NCBI GenBank assembly: GCA_038248955.1 | Contig: JBBRWW010000025.1 | Span: forward strand, 1-25,730 | Reading direction: 5' to 3' | DNA: 25,730 nucleotides | Source: Lysobacter_K sp038248955 | GTDB taxonomy: Bacteria; Pseudomonadota; Gammaproteobacteria; Xanthomonadales; Xanthomonadaceae | In this document: positions 8,179-15,265 of the stretch, piece after piece | Position numbering within the stretch: position 1 is the first letter of the stretch | Layout of the letters: each line of letters begins with the position of its first letter | The notes under the pieces: generated by a model | What the model was told of the DNA's origin: nothing | Databases searched by the model: none | What the model saw: the letters and a program-made list of their open reading frames with translations, nothing else | Position numbers and translations under genes: made by a program

Positions 8179-8200
8179 AAAATGGTGTCAGGGACAATTT
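8179..8200 (+). repeat. Type A terminus, left (3' side of RAYT1)
   Basis: AAAATGGTGTCAGGGACAAT followed by TT; a perfect reverse complement of 8961-8982. The RAYT1 stop codon (8188-8190) lies inside it. A partial copy, AAATGGTGTCC, precedes it at 8168-8178. Confidence 0.9.
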
Positions 8201-8883
8201 TGGCGACGCGGACGGCCGACCTGCCGAACCGTCTCGAACCTGCCCGTACGGACCTCGACCCATGCCCGGAATCGATCGGTGCCGAGAGTCTTTTGCTGTT
8301 GCAGGTAGTGGCGGATCTCATCCACCAGCTCTTCTCCCAACGCGTCCTCAAATAGCGCGCGATAGGCGAGAGCGCGCGAGCAGGGACTTCCGCCAAGCGC
8401 GCGATATTCCGCATGCGGCGTCAAGAGCGCATCGGAGCGACCGCAGGCGTTTGCGCCATGACTTGACCAATGATGGTCAGCGGGGTTAGCCACCATCGAT
8501 GCACGCACCGGATTGAGTTCGATATAACGGCTGCATGCGAGGAAGTACGCGCCTGAATCAACGAGGCATGCCTTGTAACGCCCTTCCCACAGCGTTCCGG
8601 TGCGCCCGTGCCGGCCGTTGAACCACCCCACGTAATTGCGCGCGAAGGTGTGCATCATCCGCGACACCGCGCCCGCTTCGCCCGGCGTCAGCAACAGGTG
8701 CACGTGGTTGTTCATCAGCACGTAGGCATGCAGCTGGCATCCAAAGCGTGTCAGCGCGCGGCACAGGCACTGCAGGTAACGCTGTCGATCCTCATCGTCC
8801 AGGAAGCATGGCAATCGATTGTTGCCGCGCTGGACAACATGCTGGGGAACGCCGGGAAGATCGGGACGAGGTAGACGAGCCAT
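8188..8883 (-). CDS. RAYT1: REP-associated tyrosine transposase (Y1 HUH family)
   Basis: This 231-residue protein is a Y1 transposase of the IS200/RAYT family, single-strand nucleases that nick and join DNA through a tyrosine. The HUH motif is H60-V-H62 (NNHVHLLLTP), and the tyrosine by comparison with E. coli TnpA-REP is Y120 in RYIELNPVR. RTGTLWEGRYKA (94-105) and a TDRFR motif near the C-terminus are also conserved. MARLPRPDLPG at 8883 was chosen as start because all three RAYTs here align from this point; an ATG 24 bases upstream is possible. The stop TGA lies within the left terminus. Catalytic residues look intact. Such proteins are often domesticated and single-copy. Confidence 0.93.
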   Translation of the reverse strand: MARLPRPDLPGVPQHVVQRGNNRLPCFLDDEDRQRYLQCLCRALTRFGCQLHAYVLMNNHVHLLLTPGEAGAVSRMMHTFARNYVGWFNGRHGRTGTLWEGRYKACLVDSGAYFLACSRYIELNPVRASMVANPADHHWSSHGANACGRSDALLTPHAEYRALGGSPCSRALAYRALFEDALGEELVDEIRHYLQQQKTLGTDRFRAWVEVRTGRFETVRQVGRPRRQNCP

Positions 8884-8960
8884 GCCTGACAGCGTGGCCG
8901 AGACCAATAGGATGCTCGCATCAGCGAACCCCGCTCCGTGGCATCAGAAATTGCCCCTGG

Positions 8961-8996
8961 AAATTGTCCCTGACACCATTTTCTGACACCATTTTC
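8961..8996 (-). repeat. Type A terminus, right (5' side of RAYT1) with tandem half copy
   Basis: The inner copy AAATTGTCCCTGACACCATT plus TT (8961-8982) is followed by TGACACCATTTTC (8984-8996), a second partial copy. The arrangement mirrors the left side. The stop codon of the kelch gene (9000-9002) follows three bases later. Confidence 0.88.
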
Positions 8997-8999
8997 GGG

Positions 9000-10079
9000 T
9001 CAGGGTCGAAACGCAAACTGGATCACGTCACCGCTCACCGTCTGCCCGTCGCGCATCCCCCCGAACAGATGGAAATAGCCGTCCGCTTCGATCAGGCCGC
9101 GGAAATCCATGCCGGCGATCGGCAACGGCGCGTGCCGCGTCCAGATGTTGCGGGTGAGATCGAGACTGACGACGGCCGACGAGGGTGCTGCTGCCACGCC
9201 GTCATAGCCGATGCCGTTGTAGTTGTAGGGTCGCTCACTGCCGCCGGCGAACACGACCCGCGCGACTCCCGCACCGGAGCGCGTGCCGATTGCGCCACTG
9301 CGATACAGCGGCATGCCGGGATGTGGCGGCAGCGCGGTCCAATGGATCTGGCCCAGTGCGCCGGGGTCGAGATCACCGCGCCAACAGGCATTGCTGATGG
9401 CAAACCGGTTCTTTCCATTGGTGCCCTTCACCGCAGTCACGCCGTCGCAGATCACCATGGCATCGTGCACCAGGCCGCCAGCGTGACCGAACACAGGCCG
9501 GTCGGGCCATGGTGTACCCGATTTCCACACCTTGGTGCGGGTGTCGTAGATCTGCACGTCGGCAACATTTCCGGTGGCATGCCAACCACTCACCAGCACG
9601 ATCCAGCGGTCGCGCCACGGCAGCGCGACGCTGTCGTCCACCGGGACGGGCATCGGAGTCTCGACCGCGAAGCGCGCGTTGACCGGATCGAAGCGCAGCA
9701 CCTCGGGCGTGGAAACCTCATCACCGGTTGCCGAGACGGTGTAGCCGCCGAGCAGGTACACCCGGCCTGCGACCGTCACCGCGGCGCTCGCCAGCCGACC
9801 TGTCGGCACGGGGATATCGGCCACTTTCCGCCACGTGTGACGCCGCAGGTCATAGGCATGCACGTCGCGTGCGATGTCGTCGGAGGTCTTGCCGGACCCG
9901 AGCCCGTAGAACGTGAAAACCGTTTCGCCGACCCGCGCGACCGCCCAGTTGCTGCGCGCAATGGGCACGTCGGCCTGCACGCGCCATCGTGGGTGGTCGC
10001 CAGAACGTTCGGCGCAGGCACACACAGACAGCGCCGTGAGCATGGCCAGACTACCGTAGCGGAACCGCGTTCGAATCAA
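9000..10079 (-). CDS. Kelch-type beta-propeller lipoprotein
   Basis: The 359-residue product has a short hydrophobic leader, LAMLTALSVCAC, with VCAC as a plausible lipobox, so it is probably lipid-anchored in the periplasm. The rest is a series of kelch-like blades: AVARVGETVFTFYGLGS, AVTVAGRVYLLGGYT, VEVLRFDP-like strands, and a last blade EADGYFHLFGGMRDG. Such galactose-oxidase-like propellers bind partners or sugars; no catalytic residues can be assigned. The start is TTG at 10079, favoured by GGAGAG six bases upstream and by completing the basic n-region (IRTRFRYG). An internal ATG at residue 13 would shorten the leader too much. The stop TGA falls at the edge of the RAYT1 element, within TGACCC. 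Confidence 0.8.
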   Translation of the reverse strand: MIRTRFRYGSLAMLTALSVCACAERSGDHPRWRVQADVPIARSNWAVARVGETVFTFYGLGSGKTSDDIARDVHAYDLRRHTWRKVADIPVPTGRLASAAVTVAGRVYLLGGYTVSATGDEVSTPEVLRFDPVNARFAVETPMPVPVDDSVALPWRDRWIVLVSGWHATGNVADVQIYDTRTKVWKSGTPWPDRPVFGHAGGLVHDAMVICDGVTAVKGTNGKNRFAISNACWRGDLDPGALGQIHWTALPPHPGMPLYRSGAIGTRSGAGVARVVFAGGSERPYNYNGIGYDGVAAAPSSAVVSLDLTRNIWTRHAPLPIAGMDFRGLIEADGYFHLFGGMRDGQTVSGDVIQFAFRP

Positions 10080-10085
10080 GGCATG

Positions 10086-10091
10086 CTCTCC
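10086..10091 (-). promoter_or_regulatory. Ribosome binding site deciding a TTG start
   Basis: GGAGAG on the minus strand, six bases before TTG 10079, is the reason for choosing this non-ATG start for the kelch lipoprotein. Confidence 0.6.
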
Positions 10092-10115
10092 GTCATGGCG
10101 ACAAGGGCGCCACAG

Positions 10116-10137
10116 ATTGTCATTGACATTGTTTTCG
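10116..10137 (+). repeat. Possible decayed type A terminus
   Basis: ATTGTCATTGACATTGTTTT keeps the frame of the type A terminus ATTGTCCCTGACACCATTTT, with about five differences. It lies just outside the fossil RAYT. The resemblance is modest and could be chance. Confidence 0.35.
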
Positions 10138-10162
10138 ACTCTTTTCTCGAACTATGCGGTCT

Positions 10163-10318
10163 TCAAAGGCCCGGCGACCTTGTCACGACTGAGCATGATG
10201 CCCGACGGCACCGTTCCGCATTGTCGGTGTCGCCACCGGGCAGACGCCAGATGCAATGCAGGTGATCGGGCAGGATCGCGTTGGCGATCGCCTCGAACGG
10301 GCGCGCCCGGCAAAACCG
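10163..10318 (-). pseudogene. Fossil of a YafM-like RAYT transposase
   Basis: The minus-strand frame reads RFCRARPFEAIANAILPDHL then HCIWRLPGGDTDN, and then decays to a stop. The segment ILPDHLHCIWRLPGGD is the HUH-motif region of the RAYT subfamily that includes E. coli YafM (VLPEHMHCIWTLPEGD, from memory). In that subfamily RWR.IK follows; here a probable frameshift breaks it after DTDN. Neither the N-terminal strands nor the catalytic tyrosine region survive. This subfamily differs from the three intact RAYTs in the window. A GGGGTCA half-repeat (10318-10324) abuts the fossil. Confidence 0.7.
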
Positions 10319-10324
10319 GGGTCA
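10312..10324 (+). repeat. Half REP core (AAAACCGGGGTCA)
   Basis: These 13 bases are identical to the outer part of the RAYT2 left terminus (13398-13410), but the RAYT2 tail GAGTGCACTT is missing. It lies between the fossil RAYT and the end of the alpha/beta hydrolase gene, whose stop codon (10322-10324) is formed by its last three bases. Confidence 0.6.
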
Positions 10325-11398
10325 TGACCAAGGTACGGAATCGGTCCACAGCCCGAGCACGCCGTCGCCCGTGGCCGGCAACGGGTGGAAGTGCTCGCCC
10401 GGCGCATCCCAGCGGACCTGGATGGCACTGCCGTTGTCGAACCAGGGAACCAGCCATGGCCGCAGCAACGGGATGCGGACAAAGAGAGGGGGATGAAAGG
10501 CGATTTTCGCAACGTGACGGGTGAGAAAGCCCACCAGCAGCTCTCCGGCAATGTGTCCGGTATCAGGCCACGCGGGTTGGGTTCCATCGCAGTGGCGGAT
10601 CGCACCGCTACGGCCGAACCAGTCCCAGTGCTCCGCGCCCTGGAACGCTGCCTGGTATTTCGGAGTGACCAGGCTGTTCCAGAGGCCGTTGAGGTAACTG
10701 AAAGTCTGCGCATCCGCCGTGCCGCACATCTGCAACGTGGGCACGCGCGCGGCACGCAACGCGTCGATCGAAGCGGTGTCGTCCCAGGTGCCCGCGATCG
10801 CTGCCAGCGCCTGGACGCCGCCGTTGGCTGCCACGTGCGCGCAGGCGCGAGCGCCCCAGGAGTGGCCGACCAATGCGAGCGCGGTGGGTGTTCCCAACGA
10901 TGCCGTCGATATGTCGATGCGCGCTTCGGCGACGACGGCATCGGGCCGGTGCTGCGCACGCTCGGGGATGGAGTCGTCCTCGCGGGAGCGCGTTGCCAAG
11001 CCCAACGTCGAGGAGACCACCGGCGGAAGGTGCAGCGTGCGATGACCGCTCCACGTCGTGCGCATCCAGTTGACGGTGGCGGCGATGCGCTGCGCCGAGG
11101 TCGCCGGCGAGTTGAGAACGTCCTGCAGCGCCGGCACGGCCACCACAAAGCCCGAGCGGGCCAGCGCGCCCAGCACGACAGTCCAGCGTTTGTAATCCTG
11201 CAGATCGGGGGGACACAGAGGGATGCCAACGCGCTCGCCGTGCGCAAACACCACCAGCGGGTGCGGTCCCTTCGGCAGGGGCGCACCGACGATCACGTCG
11301 TCATCGGTCGGGTGGTAGATGCGTAGGCCGAACGGTGTCGTGCCGGGCACGACGTGGTCCTGAATGCCAAAGTACATGGGAGATTGGAAGAAGCTCAT
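10322..11398 (-). CDS. Alpha/beta hydrolase (chlorophyllase/PETase-like fold)
   Basis: The 358-residue protein has the alpha/beta hydrolase core: an early strand and oxyanion segment HPLVVFAHGERVGIP, then the nucleophile elbow VGHSWGARA with S180, a later MCGTADAQTF where the acid would lie, and an EHWDWFG segment that may supply the histidine. No signal peptide is visible. The substrate is unknown; similar cytoplasmic esterases and lipases share this layout. ATG 11398 has GGAG eight bases upstream. The stop TGA is the TGA of a TGACCCCGG repeat core, suggesting the repeat arrived at or near the gene end. Confidence 0.82.
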   Translation of the reverse strand: MSFFQSPMYFGIQDHVVPGTTPFGLRIYHPTDDDVIVGAPLPKGPHPLVVFAHGERVGIPLCPPDLQDYKRWTVVLGALARSGFVVAVPALQDVLNSPATSAQRIAATVNWMRTTWSGHRTLHLPPVVSSTLGLATRSREDDSIPERAQHRPDAVVAEARIDISTASLGTPTALALVGHSWGARACAHVAANGGVQALAAIAGTWDDTASIDALRAARVPTLQMCGTADAQTFSYLNGLWNSLVTPKYQAAFQGAEHWDWFGRSGAIRHCDGTQPAWPDTGHIAGELLVGFLTRHVAKIAFHPPLFVRIPLLRPWLVPWFDNGSAIQVRWDAPGEHFHPLPATGDGVLGLWTDSVPWS

Positions 11399-11505
11399 TC
11401 ACTGCTCCGCTGGCTGCAGGCCGGCAACATCCAGCGATTGGCGCAAGATCGGAGCGCGCGACCGCCCGGCATTGGTGTCGTTGCTGGTAACGGGAAACGC
11501 AGTGC

Positions 11506-11533
11506 AACGGGGTCAGGTTGGAGTGACCCCGTT
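11506..11533. repeat. Type D palindromic repeat, copy 2
   Basis: AACGGGGTCA (11506-11515) and TGACCCCGTT (11524-11533) form a perfect 10-bp inverted repeat around GGTTGGAG. It is followed by TTTCC on the plus strand. It lies between the hydrolase and the diguanylate cyclase, five bases past the cyclase stop. On the minus strand no T-run follows, so it is not a normal terminator for that gene. Confidence 0.85.
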
Positions 11534-11537
11534 TTTC

Positions 11538-12488
11538 CTACCCGCGGCCGCTGCGTTTGGCTGCGTAGAGCATCTGGTCCGCGCGCTCCACGAAGCCACT
11601 CGCGTCCTCCGCGTCGCCGGCCACCTGGGTGCCCACGCCAATCGAGGCGCTCAGCCATTCGCCCGCCGCCTCGACGCCATGGGGTATCTGCAGCGCGGCC
11701 ACCGCCTCGATCAATTCCCGCGCCACGGCCTGCGCGGTGGCCTCGTCGGTTTCCGGAAGCAGCAGTACGAATTCGTCGCCTCCCATGCGCGCGGCCAGGT
11801 CGCGTGGTCGCCTTGCCGCACCGCCCAGCACGCTGGCGACGCGCTTGATGCCGGCATCGCCGGCCGGGTGTCCGTACCGGTCGTTGTACTGCTTGAACCA
11901 GTCGATATCCAGGATCAACAGTGACAGCGGTTTGCCACTGCGCCGGGAATCGTTCCATTCGATGGCCAGCCGCTGGTCGAACAGACGACGGTTGGCGATA
12001 CCCGTGAGCGAATCCGTGAGCGACAGCGCCTCCAGCTCCTTGTGCATGCGCAGCAGCTCCTCCTCCGCCTGCTTTCGCTCGCTGATGTCGAACATGAAGC
12101 CGACCAGGCTTGCCACCTCGCCCGCCTCGTTGCGTTTGACATGCACCACGTCACGGATCCAGACGTAAGCGCCGTCCTTTGTCACTGCGCGGTAGTCGGC
12201 TTCATGGTCCACGCCCGCCTGTGACTGGGCGACGCAGAAGTTCACGGTGCGCTCGCGGTCGTCCGGGTGCATGCGCGCGGCCCAGTCCTCGACGCTCTTC
12301 CAGCTTTCCGGCGTCCAGCCCAGCAGGGTTTCGATCTGGGGCCCGATATAGGCAAAGGCCAGCCCGGGCCAATCGAGCTTCCACGGAATCGCGTTGGTGG
12401 ATTCCAGCAGCGTCCTGTAGACGCCCGCGTCTTCCGCCACGTCCTGGCCGTGGGCGGCGCCGAAGTCTTCGTTGTGAGGTGTGTTCAC
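11538..12488 (-). CDS. PAS-GGDEF diguanylate cyclase
   Basis: This 316-residue cytoplasmic protein has an N-terminal PAS domain (about 22-137, with YIGPQIETLLGWTPESW, RMHPDDRE and the closing GFMFDISERKQAEEEL) and a C-terminal GGDEF domain (about 153-315). The active-site motif is GGDEF (236-240), preceded by the standard NRRLFDQRL and LSLLILDIDWFKQYNDRYGH metal/nucleotide segments. An RxxD inhibitory site (RPRD, 227-230) lies five residues before it, so c-di-GMP product inhibition is expected. The start is GTG 12488, which overlaps the stop of the upstream gene in a GTGA arrangement; the frame is open further upstream but non-protein-like. Translational coupling to that unknown gene is likely. 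Confidence 0.92.
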   Translation of the reverse strand: MNTPHNEDFGAAHGQDVAEDAGVYRTLLESTNAIPWKLDWPGLAFAYIGPQIETLLGWTPESWKSVEDWAARMHPDDRERTVNFCVAQSQAGVDHEADYRAVTKDGAYVWIRDVVHVKRNEAGEVASLVGFMFDISERKQAEEELLRMHKELEALSLTDSLTGIANRRLFDQRLAIEWNDSRRSGKPLSLLILDIDWFKQYNDRYGHPAGDAGIKRVASVLGGAARRPRDLAARMGGDEFVLLLPETDEATAQAVARELIEAVAALQIPHGVEAAGEWLSASIGVGTQVAGDAEDASGFVERADQMLYAAKRSGRG

Positions 12489-13297
12489 AGGCGCGGCGCT
12501 CCAGACGGGCGGCCGTGCGCGGTGTCGTCGGCGTTCCAGTACCAATGGAAGTAGCCGCCCGTGGCCTGCAGCAGCGTGTGGGTGGTGACCGAGTCGTGCT
12601 CGATATTGCCCCAGCACGCGCGGGCGGAATTGCGGTTGTTGTGCAGGTCGATGCATGCCGGGTCCGTCACCGACGGCTTCGGCGGGATGTAGAGCGCCCA
12701 GCCGCGCGGCACCCACAGGTCCGCCAGGCGGATGCGCCCCAGGCGCGGCCAATACCGCCCGACCGAGATCACCAGCGGCAACACCGGGTCGGTCGAGGCG
12801 AACACGTGCGGGAAATCGTGATGCTCCAGGTCGGTGCACACCACGCTGAGCACCTTGTTGCCGGTGCCCTGGTACGGCGACCAGTGGCCTGCAAACACGC
12901 CGTACTCGTATTCGACCTGCGACAGGGTTTCGACCGGACTGCTCAGGCGCACCGCCTCGCCAGGCTTGACCAGCGTGATGCCAAACGCCGCCGCGATGTC
13001 GCGGGTGACCCACAGCGGCTCGTAGGCCGCCTGGTCGGCCGCAAAGCCCAATTGCGTCTCCACGCCGTACGGCGGGGTGGGCTTCACGCCGATCACCTCG
13101 GACACCAGATGCTCGCGGCCGACGGCACGATCAGGATTGGTGGCCGCCGGCACCAGGGGCTCGACGCCCTGGGGCAATGACGCCAGGTAGGCCGGGCGCC
13201 CACCGTCGTTATAGAAGAAAGGCGTCTGTCCCAATGACACCTGCTGCGAGAATTTGTCCACCTCGAAAAGAGGCGGATCCAGACGACCGTCGACCAC
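12485..13297 (-). CDS. Unrecognised protein coupled to the diguanylate cyclase
   Basis: I do not recognise this ~270-residue protein. It begins with a VDGRLDPPLFEVDKF segment, then LPQGVEPLVPAATNPD, GVETQLGFAADQAAYEPLWV, VEYEYGVFAGHWSPYQGTGN, a DLEHHDFPHVFA histidine-rich stretch, RLADLWVPRGWALYIPPK and a C-terminal GGYFHWYWNADDTAHGR. No signal peptide or membrane segment is evident. It overlaps the diguanylate cyclase start by four bases (GTGA), so both are made from one message. The start is uncertain: GTG 13297 with GGGGG upstream is my choice, GTG 13384 is an alternative, and the frame is open through the RAYT2 terminus (13398-13422). The native 5' region may have been changed by that element. 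Confidence 0.65.
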   Translation of the reverse strand: MVDGRLDPPLFEVDKFSQQVSLGQTPFFYNDGGRPAYLASLPQGVEPLVPAATNPDRAVGREHLVSEVIGVKPTPPYGVETQLGFAADQAAYEPLWVTRDIAAAFGITLVKPGEAVRLSSPVETLSQVEYEYGVFAGHWSPYQGTGNKVLSVVCTDLEHHDFPHVFASTDPVLPLVISVGRYWPRLGRIRLADLWVPRGWALYIPPKPSVTDPACIDLHNNRNSARACWGNIEHDSVTTHTLLQATGGYFHWYWNADDTAHGRPSGAPRL

Positions 13298-13404
13298 CAG
13301 GCACCCCCGTGCTGCATTGAGACCAAAGCCACGCCCGGCCGGCGAAACGCGGCGGGAGACCTTCAGCCGATGATAGCAATGCACGGCCGCGAGGATAAAA
13401 ACCG

Positions 13405-13422
13405 GGGTCAGAGTGCACTTTC
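13405..13422 (+). repeat. Type B terminus, left of RAYT2
   Basis: GGGTCAGAGTGCACTTTC, an exact reverse complement of 14206-14223, preceded by AAAAACCG. Confidence 0.9.
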
Positions 13423-13505
13423 CGACATCGGGTCGCTCAGTAAACCGATGGATCGGCTGCCCTGCCTCGCCCAGCATGGCCCAACCACCGCAAAGCGCGG
13501 ACGCC

Positions 13506-14207
13506 ATGCCCCGCCAGCCCCGGATTGACCTGCCCGGCATTCCCCAGCACGTGGTGCAGCGGGGCAACGACCGTCGCCCGTGCTTCTTCCAGAGCGTTGA
13601 CCACGTGCGCTACCAGGACGAGCTGCGCGAAGCGGCGACCCGCAACGGCTGCGCGATCCACGCTTACGTGCTCATGACCAACCACGTGCACCTGCTGGTC
13701 ACCCCCCACGACAGCGGGCAGGTCGGACTGATGATGCAGTCCCTCGGCCGCCGCTGCGTCCGCTACATCAATGATTGCTACGGCCGCACCGGCACCCTCT
13801 GGGAAGGCCGCTACAAGGCCTGCCCGGTCCAGAACGATGCTCACCTGCTGCGGTGCTACCGCTACATCGAGCTCAACCCGGTCCGGGCCGTCATGGTCGA
13901 AGCGCCGAACGACTATCCCTGGTCAAGCCATGGGGCCAATGCGATGGGACAGCCCGACCGGCTGCTAACACCGCATCCGCAATACCTGGCGTTGGGGTGC
14001 GACGCTGCGGCCCGGCAAGCGGCCTACCGTGCATGGGTGGATGACGCCGTGTCACCCGAGGAGCTGGAAGTCATCCGCCTGCGCCTGCAACGGCAGCACG
14101 CATTGGGCACGGACCGCTTCAGGGCAATGATCGAGGAGCAGCTTCAGCGCCGAGCGGGCCCGGCCATGATCGGTCGCCCGCGCAAGCTGGCTTCAGGCGA
14201 GTCGTGA
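13506..14207 (+). CDS. RAYT2: REP-associated tyrosine transposase (Y1 HUH family)
   Basis: A 233-residue paralogue of RAYT1 and RAYT3, aligned to both without gaps over at least residues 1-130. H60-V-H62 (TNHVHLLVTP) is the metal-binding HUH motif and Y120 (RYIELNPVR) the presumed nucleophile; RTGTLWEGRYKA and LGTDRFRAMIEE are conserved. The residue in the GRRxV segment that is tyrosine in the others is cysteine here (C84), but this is not the catalytic position by comparison with E. coli TnpA-REP. ATG 13506 (MPRQPRIDLPG) is chosen by alignment; no strong ribosome site precedes it. The TGA stop (14205-14207) overlaps the right terminus by two bases. The terminus touches the start of a convergent hydrolase operon end. 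Confidence 0.93.
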   Translation: MPRQPRIDLPGIPQHVVQRGNDRRPCFFQSVDHVRYQDELREAATRNGCAIHAYVLMTNHVHLLVTPHDSGQVGLMMQSLGRRCVRYINDCYGRTGTLWEGRYKACPVQNDAHLLRCYRYIELNPVRAVMVEAPNDYPWSSHGANAMGQPDRLLTPHPQYLALGCDAAARQAAYRAWVDDAVSPEELEVIRLRLQRQHALGTDRFRAMIEEQLQRRAGPAMIGRPRKLASGES

Positions 14208-14223
14208 AAGTGCACTCTGACCC
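14206..14223 (-). repeat. Type B terminus, right of RAYT2
   Basis: GAAAGTGCACTCTGACCC, then GTGTTTTT. It begins within the RAYT2 stop codon (TGA at 14205-14207). Confidence 0.9.
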
Positions 14224-14290
14224 GTGTTTTTCCCACGAAAACGGCCAGAAACTGCTCGCGCGTGAAGGGCAGCATGTGGACGATCCCTCC

Positions 14291-15265
14291 TCAGCGAGCC
14301 GACGGAACGATCAGTTCGACGATAGCCGCGCGCACCTCGTCGTCGTGCCCGATCCACGTGTGTCCGCCGGTGTCGAAGCCGATGAACTGTGCCCCTGCAA
14401 TGTATCTCGCCGTGTACTGCGCGCTGGCGTAGGTGCCGTAGCGATCATCGCGTGCGCTGATGACCAGTGTCGGCATGTGGATAGAATCCAGCGCGGCCGG
14501 CTGCAGGTGCTTGCCGGCCGCGGTATCGCTGCGCAATCCTTTGGCGCGCAGGGATACCGGCAGGATGTTGTCGAGCATTGCATCAATCCGTGCCTGCTCT
14601 CGCGGGCTGGCATGCACCAGCAACTCGGGCGGCGTAGCGAGCACGACGTTGATGACCTGGTCACGCGCCACGTGCAGTGCGGACCAGAACAGGAAGTCCG
14701 ACGCGATCAATTTCATGATCGTATTCTCGACCCAGGGCGTCATGGGTGGTGCGGAGTCTGCTTCTGTGGGCGGCTTGTAGGTCAGCGGCACAAGCAAGAC
14801 CAGTGCACTGACCCGATCCGGGTGGCGGATGGCCATCTGCAGCGCCGATGGCGCACCGGCCGAGCCGCCCATCACCGCCGCCTTGCGGATGCCCAGTGCA
14901 TCGAGAAGGCACACGTGCGCATCGGCCTGCGCTTGCGCTGATGCATCGGCGGGCATGGGCGTGCGCAGATAGCCGAAGCGCGACATCGCGATGACGCGGA
15001 TGCCGTGCGCGGCCAATCGAGCTGCGAACGCCATGCCCTGGTCGTGCCCACCGCCACTACCGTGCACCGCCAGCAATGGCACCCCGATACCGGTCTCCTG
15101 ATACTCGATCGGACCGCAACGCGTGGCCACCAGAACACTACCCTGCGCGACATGCGCGCGTGCACGCTGCATATCGACGTGGAACCGCCAGTAGACGAGC
15201 AGCGCTGCGCCCACCAATACGAATGCCAGACCAGCGAAGAAAACCAAACGGGTTTTCCTGCTCAT
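14291..15265 (-). CDS. Membrane-anchored alpha/beta hydrolase
   Basis: The 324-residue product has one N-terminal membrane segment (LVFFAGLAFVLVGAALLVYW, about 7-26), then an alpha/beta hydrolase domain probably facing the periplasm. The oxyanion segment is LLAVHGSGGGHDQG (64-77), the nucleophile elbow VMGGSAGAPSA has S135, the acid lies in LVISARDDRYGTY and the histidine in TGGHTWIGHDDE. The substrate is unknown. The ATG at 15265 overlaps the stop of the upstream M23 gene (ATGA), so it is the last gene of a three-gene operon that also contains the DUF6544 gene. It ends ~70 bases from RAYT2, convergent with it. Confidence 0.88.
   Translation of the reverse strand: MSRKTRLVFFAGLAFVLVGAALLVYWRFHVDMQRARAHVAQGSVLVATRCGPIEYQETGIGVPLLAVHGSGGGHDQGMAFAARLAAHGIRVIAMSRFGYLRTPMPADASAQAQADAHVCLLDALGIRKAAVMGGSAGAPSALQMAIRHPDRVSALVLLVPLTYKPPTEADSAPPMTPWVENTIMKLIASDFLFWSALHVARDQVINVVLATPPELLVHASPREQARIDAMLDNILPVSLRAKGLRSDTAAGKHLQPAALDSIHMPTLVISARDDRYGTYASAQYTARYIAGAQFIGFDTGGHTWIGHDDEVRAAIVELIVPSAR

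Larger units (their letters stand above)
8168..8996 (-). mobile_element. RAYT1 unit bounded by type A inverted termini
   Basis: The unit spans from the repeated AAATGGTGTC motifs at 8168-8200 to their mirror image at 8961-8996. The inner 22-bp termini (8179-8200 and 8961-8982) are perfect reverse complements. Outside each lies a second partial copy of the AATGGTGTC half. Between them is a single gene, the RAYT1 transposase. Ends like these match a single-gene element of the REP/RAYT type rather than a classical DDE insertion sequence, whose hallmark target duplication is not seen. Confidence 0.8.
13398..14230 (+). mobile_element. RAYT2 unit bounded by type B inverted termini
   Basis: The left end (AAAAACCGGGGTCA then GAGTGCACTTTC) and right end (GAAAGTGCACTC then TGACCCGTGTTTTT) are inverted over 18 perfect bases, 13405-13422 against 14206-14223. 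The only gene inside is RAYT2. The termini contain the 8-bp palindrome AGTGCACT. Further copies lie at 17139-17176, 19848-19866 and 20046-20086. Confidence 0.82.

Noticed and set aside
6743..8263. A long minus-strand open frame opposite the quinone oxidoreductase
   Set aside because: Its sequence is arginine/glycine-rich, has no family landmarks, and lies antisense to two clearly real genes; it is a by-product of high GC content.
8748..10265. A 505-codon plus-strand frame over RAYT1 and the kelch gene
   Set aside because: It is antisense to well-supported genes and crosses the RAYT1 terminus without any recognisable domain.
11506..11533. Intrinsic terminator of the diguanylate cyclase gene
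   Set aside because: The hairpin is strong, but the T-run follows on the plus strand while the gene is on the minus strand; the near-identical copy at 7074 in a leader region also argues for a dispersed repeat.
12489..13013. N-terminal extension of the PAS-GGDEF protein
   Set aside because: The upstream frame is the shadow of the overlapping unknown gene; the PAS domain starts after the GTG.
13504..13800. RAYT2 inactive because a tyrosine is cysteine (C84)
   Set aside because: Comparison with E. coli TnpA-REP places the catalytic tyrosine in the RYIELNP segment (Y120), which is intact in all three RAYTs.
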